Below, one piece after another: positions 61,547-64,000 of a stretch of DNA of 64,000 nucleotides (the first letter of the stretch is position 1; each line of letters begins with the position of its first letter). Under the pieces are notes generated by a model. The model ran no database searches. It had not been told where the DNA came from and saw nothing but the letters and a program-made list of their open reading frames with translations. This DNA is from JAGNZR01 sp051648365. Lineage in GTDB: Bacteria > Fusobacteriota > Fusobacteriia > Fusobacteriales > Fusobacteriaceae. The DNA lies in the NCBI GenBank assembly GCA_051648365.1, contig JBOFEZ010000094.1, positions 29,950 through 93,949 on the forward strand, written 5' to 3'. The translations under genes and the position numbers were made by a program.

Positions 61547-62791
61547 ATGGTTTTTTCACTAAAACAGTACAAAATAAATAGAATAATATTTTTTCCAGGG
61601 TTCATGGTTTCGGTTTTAGGAACGGCTTTCTTTTCTTTTTCCACAGGTCTTTATTTGTTGGAGAGTACGGGAAAAGGTTTGTTTTACGGTTTGAACATTT
61701 TATTGTTTACCCTACCGATGATAATTTTTGGACCTTTTCTAGGAAATTTGGCAGATCGATTTTGTAAAAAGAAATTGATTCTATGGGGTGATTTTTTAAA
61801 TGGAATTTTAATGATAGGTATATATTTTCTTTGGGATAATTTGGATAAGATACTGCTAATCTATCTGGGAACATTCCTAACCAGTTTATTCACTTCAATG
61901 GTATCCATATCTTTTTCTGCAGGAGTTCCAAAATTTTTTGGAAGAGAGTGGATGATTCAAGCAAACTCTCTTTCCCAAATAATAAACTCCCTTGCAAAAA
62001 TAATGGGACCATTCCTAGGAGGTTTAATATATGGTTTGGGAAATATAAAGTTTTTTATACTTTTCAACGGACTATCTTTTTTTATTTCTATGGCTTTTGA
62101 AATATTTTTGAAAATTGATCCTGTATCTGAGGAAGATTCTGAAAAAAAACACAGAATACGAGATGGAATAGATTATTTGGAGAGTAATAAAGAATTAAAA
62201 ATTTTTGTTATAAAATTTGCTCTTATAAATTTTGCAGCGATAACAGCCATAGTTATTCCTGTTCCTTTTATTGTGAATCAAGTGTTAGGTTTAGGCAGTA
62301 AAAATCTTGGATTTATTCAGGGTTCTCTTCCAATAGGTGCCATTGTTGGTGCGATTTTTGTAAATAGGAAAAAATTTGATTTAACTGAAAAGATATTTAC
62401 AGAAATATTCCTTGTTTTTCTCATGACATGCATAATTATATATTGTATATCCCATGATTCAACTATAGATGGAACTAGAAATGGATATGTATTGGGATTA
62501 GCTATGTTTATCTCTGGAATAGCCTTTGGAGTTTTAGATGTAACTGCAAGTACGTATTTCCAGAAAAATATTCCTGAAAATATAAGGGGAAAAGTTGTAG
62601 GGACTATAACAGGAGTAGTAAAGCTAACTATGCCCCTAGCTTTTATAATATCAGGAGAGATTACAGATTTATATTCTCCCTTTGGTAGTGTAGCTCTCGG
62701 TGGAGGGATAATATTGTTATCCATTATTGTTTTTTTTAGGAATTTTGGATGGAAAGAAAAAGAAGCAAAAAGTATTTCAGAAGTTATATAA
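61547..62791 (+). CDS. MFS transporter (MefA/EntS-like)
   Basis: Major facilitator of 414 residues with about twelve helices. FGPFLGNLADRFCKKKLILWGDFLNG between helices 2 and 3 matches motif A of the MFS_3 group, which holds macrolide exporters (MefA) and the enterobactin exporter EntS. The second half has GVLDVTASTYFQKNIPENIRGKVVG. The start at 61547 follows AGGGTG. It directly precedes the remains of a siderophore-type ABC operon, so siderophore export is possible but unproven. Confidence 0.82.
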   Translation: MVFSLKQYKINRIIFFPGFMVSVLGTAFFSFSTGLYLLESTGKGLFYGLNILLFTLPMIIFGPFLGNLADRFCKKKLILWGDFLNGILMIGIYFLWDNLDKILLIYLGTFLTSLFTSMVSISFSAGVPKFFGREWMIQANSLSQIINSLAKIMGPFLGGLIYGLGNIKFFILFNGLSFFISMAFEIFLKIDPVSEEDSEKKHRIRDGIDYLESNKELKIFVIKFALINFAAITAIVIPVPFIVNQVLGLGSKNLGFIQGSLPIGAIVGAIFVNRKKFDLTEKIFTEIFLVFLMTCIIIYCISHDSTIDGTRNGYVLGLAMFISGIAFGVLDVTASTYFQKNIPENIRGKVVGTITGVVKLTMPLAFIISGEITDLYSPFGSVALGGGIILLSIIVFFRNFGWKEKEAKSISEVI

Positions 62792-62802
62792 ATAAAAATT
62801 AT

Positions 62803-62828
62803 AATCCCAGAAATGGGATTTTTTTTTA
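62803..62828 (+). terminator. Terminator of the MFS gene
   Basis: Stem AATCCCA / TGGGATT with GAAA tetraloop, then nine T. Confidence 0.93.
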
Positions 62829-62836
62829 TTCCACCC

Positions 62837-62860
62837 ATAAAGTTGCATATGCAACTTTAT
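62837..62860. repeat. Perfect 24-base palindrome
   Basis: ATAAAGTTGCAT followed at once by its reverse complement ATGCAACTTTAT. The TTGCATATGCAA core is of the type bound by MarR-family or similar dimeric regulators. It lies between the MFS terminator and the ABC operon. Confidence 0.75.
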
Positions 62861-62880
62861 ATTGATAAAGGCACTAATTA

Positions 62881-62919
62881 CCTTCACAATTATTTCGATA
62901 ATCGAAATAATTGTGAAGG
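62881..62919. repeat. 39-base inverted repeat overlapping a ribosome site
   Basis: Arms of 19 bases (starting CCTTCACAATTATTTCGAT) around a single A, perfectly complementary. Imperfect pairing (CACtAATTA with TTAATTcGTG) extends outward. The right arm ends in GTGAAGG, which is part of AAGGGG (62916-62921), the likely ribosome site for the GTG at 62929. It could act as a DNA operator or as an RNA hairpin that masks that site. Confidence 0.75.
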
Positions 62920-62928
62920 GGTTAATTC

Positions 62929-63606
62929 GTGATATTAATTTTAATATTTTTTATTTTAACAGTAGTTTCTACCAGGGTAGGAGTAGCAGATTCTTCTAAA
63001 TTGGGAATACTGATAGCACTAATTTTTTTTCCTGGGGAATCACTTATGGTAAAAATGCTAGTGGCAACAGTTTTTTCTCTGGGAGGAACTTTTCTTTTTT
63101 TAGCCAGCATAAAAAAAATCCAGGGAGAAAACAATGCTTTAGTTCCATTAATGGGAATCATGATAGGAGGAATTTTAAAAGGAAACTATGAATTGTTATA
63201 TATTTTGATTCCCTTAATAATAGTAGCTTTTACCTATTCCAAGCAGTTTACACTTTCGGGAATGGGGGAAGATTTTGCAAGGAATTTGGGAATAAATTAT
63301 AATTTCATAAGGAATTTAGGAATGGGAATAGTTTGTGTAATATCTTCCCTTATTATGATTACTGTGGGAGGCATTCCATTTTTGGGTCTGATTATTCCAA
63401 ATTTAGTTTCTATTTTTTATGGGGATAACTTGTCCAAAACATTGATGAAAACTGGAATAGTAGGAGCTGTATTTCTATTAATCTGTGATATTTTGGGAAG
63501 AGTTTTGATTTATCCCTATGAAATTCCTATTGGGCTTATTACAGGAGTAATAGGAAGCGGAATATTCTTAACTCTTATCCTTAGGAGGTTGAAACATGAA
63601 TCATAA
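62929..63606 (+). pseudogene. FecCD-type siderophore ABC permease (YclN/CeuB-like), internally deleted
   Basis: The frame is open (225 residues from GTG 62929) but the family needs about 315. Helix 1 (ILILIFFILTVVSTRVGV) joins directly to ADSSKLGILIAL, which in YclN-like proteins lies about 75 residues later, so helices 2-3 and the conserved RLPR and GAxLxxxG region are gone. A second join, GIMIGGI to LKGNYELLY, removes about 30 more. The C-terminal part (PFLGLIIPNLVS, CDILGRVLIYPYEIPIG) is intact. Both losses are in frame. Deletion sizes are from recalled homologues. Confidence 0.7.
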
Positions 63607-63801
63607 ATATAAAGAGATAGAAAAAAATATTTTTAATTTAATACTACTTACAGGAATAATAATTTTAGTAATAATGTTTTGGGGAGTAAATAGCGGTAAC
63701 GTAAAATTTTTAGTAACAGTTTCCCAGTGAGTATAATGATAAACCTCCTAGGTGGAAGCTATCTTATGTATATGATTTTAAAGGAGAGAAAAGTAGCATG
63801 A
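63596..63801 (+). pseudogene. Second FecCD-type permease (YclO-like), reduced to its two ends
   Basis: From ATG 63596, 44 residues (with GIIILVIMFWGVNSGN, the first helix of a YclO-like permease) run to a TGA at 63728. In another frame, 63721-63798 encodes FPVSIMINLLGGSYLMYMIL plus KERKVA and a TGA, the last helix of the same family. About 240 central residues are absent and the two ends are out of frame. The gene overlaps its neighbours as in an intact operon (14 bases with the first, ATGA with the next). Confidence 0.75.
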
Positions 63802-64000
63802 TAAAAATAGCTAACATAAGTAAAAAATATGGAGATCACCTTGTGGTAGAGGATGTTTCTTTAGAAATTCCCCAGGGAAAAGTACTCTACTATCCATAAT
63901 AAGCAGACTTGTAAAAGCTACTTCTGGGGAAGTCTTTGTAGATGGAAAAAAAATAGAGCTTTGGGATAAACGGGAACTTTCTAAAACACTGTCAATTTTA
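63798..64000 (+). pseudogene. Siderophore ABC transporter ATPase (YclP-like), frameshifted, runs off the window
   Basis: ATG 63798 encodes IKIANISKKYGDHLVVEDVS and LEIPQGK, then goes out of frame and stops at 63897. The other frame from 63875 continues GKSTLLSIISRLVKATSGEV and VDGKKIELWDKRELSKTLSI to the window end. The stretch between PQGK and GKST (normally about ten residues including most of Walker A, GPNGAGKS) is missing. The join occurs at CAGGGAAAA, a string that would fit both sides, as expected of a short-repeat deletion. Confidence 0.72.

Noticed and set aside
62317..62838. Minus-strand open frame of 173 codons opposite the MFS gene
   Set aside because: Shadow of the MFS transporter frame; no ribosome site and low-complexity composition.
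62881..62919. Long inverted repeat as a Rho-independent terminator
   Set aside because: No T run follows on either strand, and the MFS gene already has a strong terminator at 62803.
62881..62919. Fur box
   Set aside because: The palindrome does not match the GATAATGATAATCATTATC pattern well; only the iron-related neighbours suggest it.

Overview
The window is low-GC and densely coded. It looks like a chromosome segment from a member of the Fusobacteriota, probably of the Fusobacterium varium/ulcerans/mortiferum or Cetobacterium/Ilyobacter kind. The evidence is the mix of Gram-negative envelope genes (TolC, RND pump, outer-membrane type efflux) with Firmicute-like content (YqeK, PgpH, purine riboswitches ahead of NCS2 permeases), a type III glutamine synthetase, and a histidine pathway that ends in formiminotransferase, cyclodeaminase and formate-THF ligase. 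Species assignment is inference. There is no prophage, CRISPR array, insertion sequence or rRNA operon.

Layout. 1-2.4 kb: a sodium/pantothenate symporter cut by the window edge, and a GDT1-family transporter. 2.47 kb: tRNA-Arg(UCG). 2.7-5.6 kb: a PTS EIIBC, a 34-codon relic of a CopA-type ATPase, a beta-carbonic anhydrase and a Frm2/CinD-like nitroreductase. 5.7-9 kb: rlmN and a class A PBP. 9.1-17.3 kb: the hut cluster (hutH, hutU, ftcD, hutI, fchA) followed by fhs on its own promoter. Together with a FolD (not in the window) these convert histidine to glutamate, ammonia and formate and can conserve ATP. 17.3-20 kb: small membrane proteins and an AbgT transporter on the minus strand.

20.1-26.7 kb: a tetR-tolC-mfp-rnd efflux operon with a consensus promoter, a candidate operator and a fourth small gene that reads like a PII-fold protein. 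26.8-36.9 kb: housekeeping genes (dtd, pncB, mgsA, psd, an RNA methyltransferase, cyclophilin, an MBL hydrolase, a UDG-like protein, yajC). 36.9-40.8 kb: glnN and an ABC-F ATPase. 40.9-44 kb: two convergent NCS2 purine permeases, one behind a guanine-type riboswitch with a terminator, the other behind an adenine-type riboswitch abutting its Shine-Dalgarno sequence.

44-49.7 kb: amidase, GerMN protein, yqeK, rnr, smpB, a YwqK-like protein and rpsT. 49.9-60.4 kb: one long tightly packed run starting with a JAMM-domain/DinG helicase fusion, then pgpH, ybeY, a DgkA-PAP2 fusion, a lipase-like protein, a methyltransferase, holA and an AEC transporter. 60.5-62.8 kb: a pseudouridine-kinase-like PfkB protein and an MFS exporter. 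62.8-64 kb: two strong palindromes followed by a siderophore-type ABC importer operon in which all three visible genes carry internal deletions.

The main items for a second look are the decayed ABC operon, the two purine riboswitches of opposite specificity, the JAMM-DinG fusion, the PII-like gene in the efflux operon, a cyclophilin with two translation starts, and the CopA relic. No gene-free stretch above 300 bases exists; the longest gaps (about 135 to 315 bases) hold the promoters, riboswitches, tRNA and relic listed.
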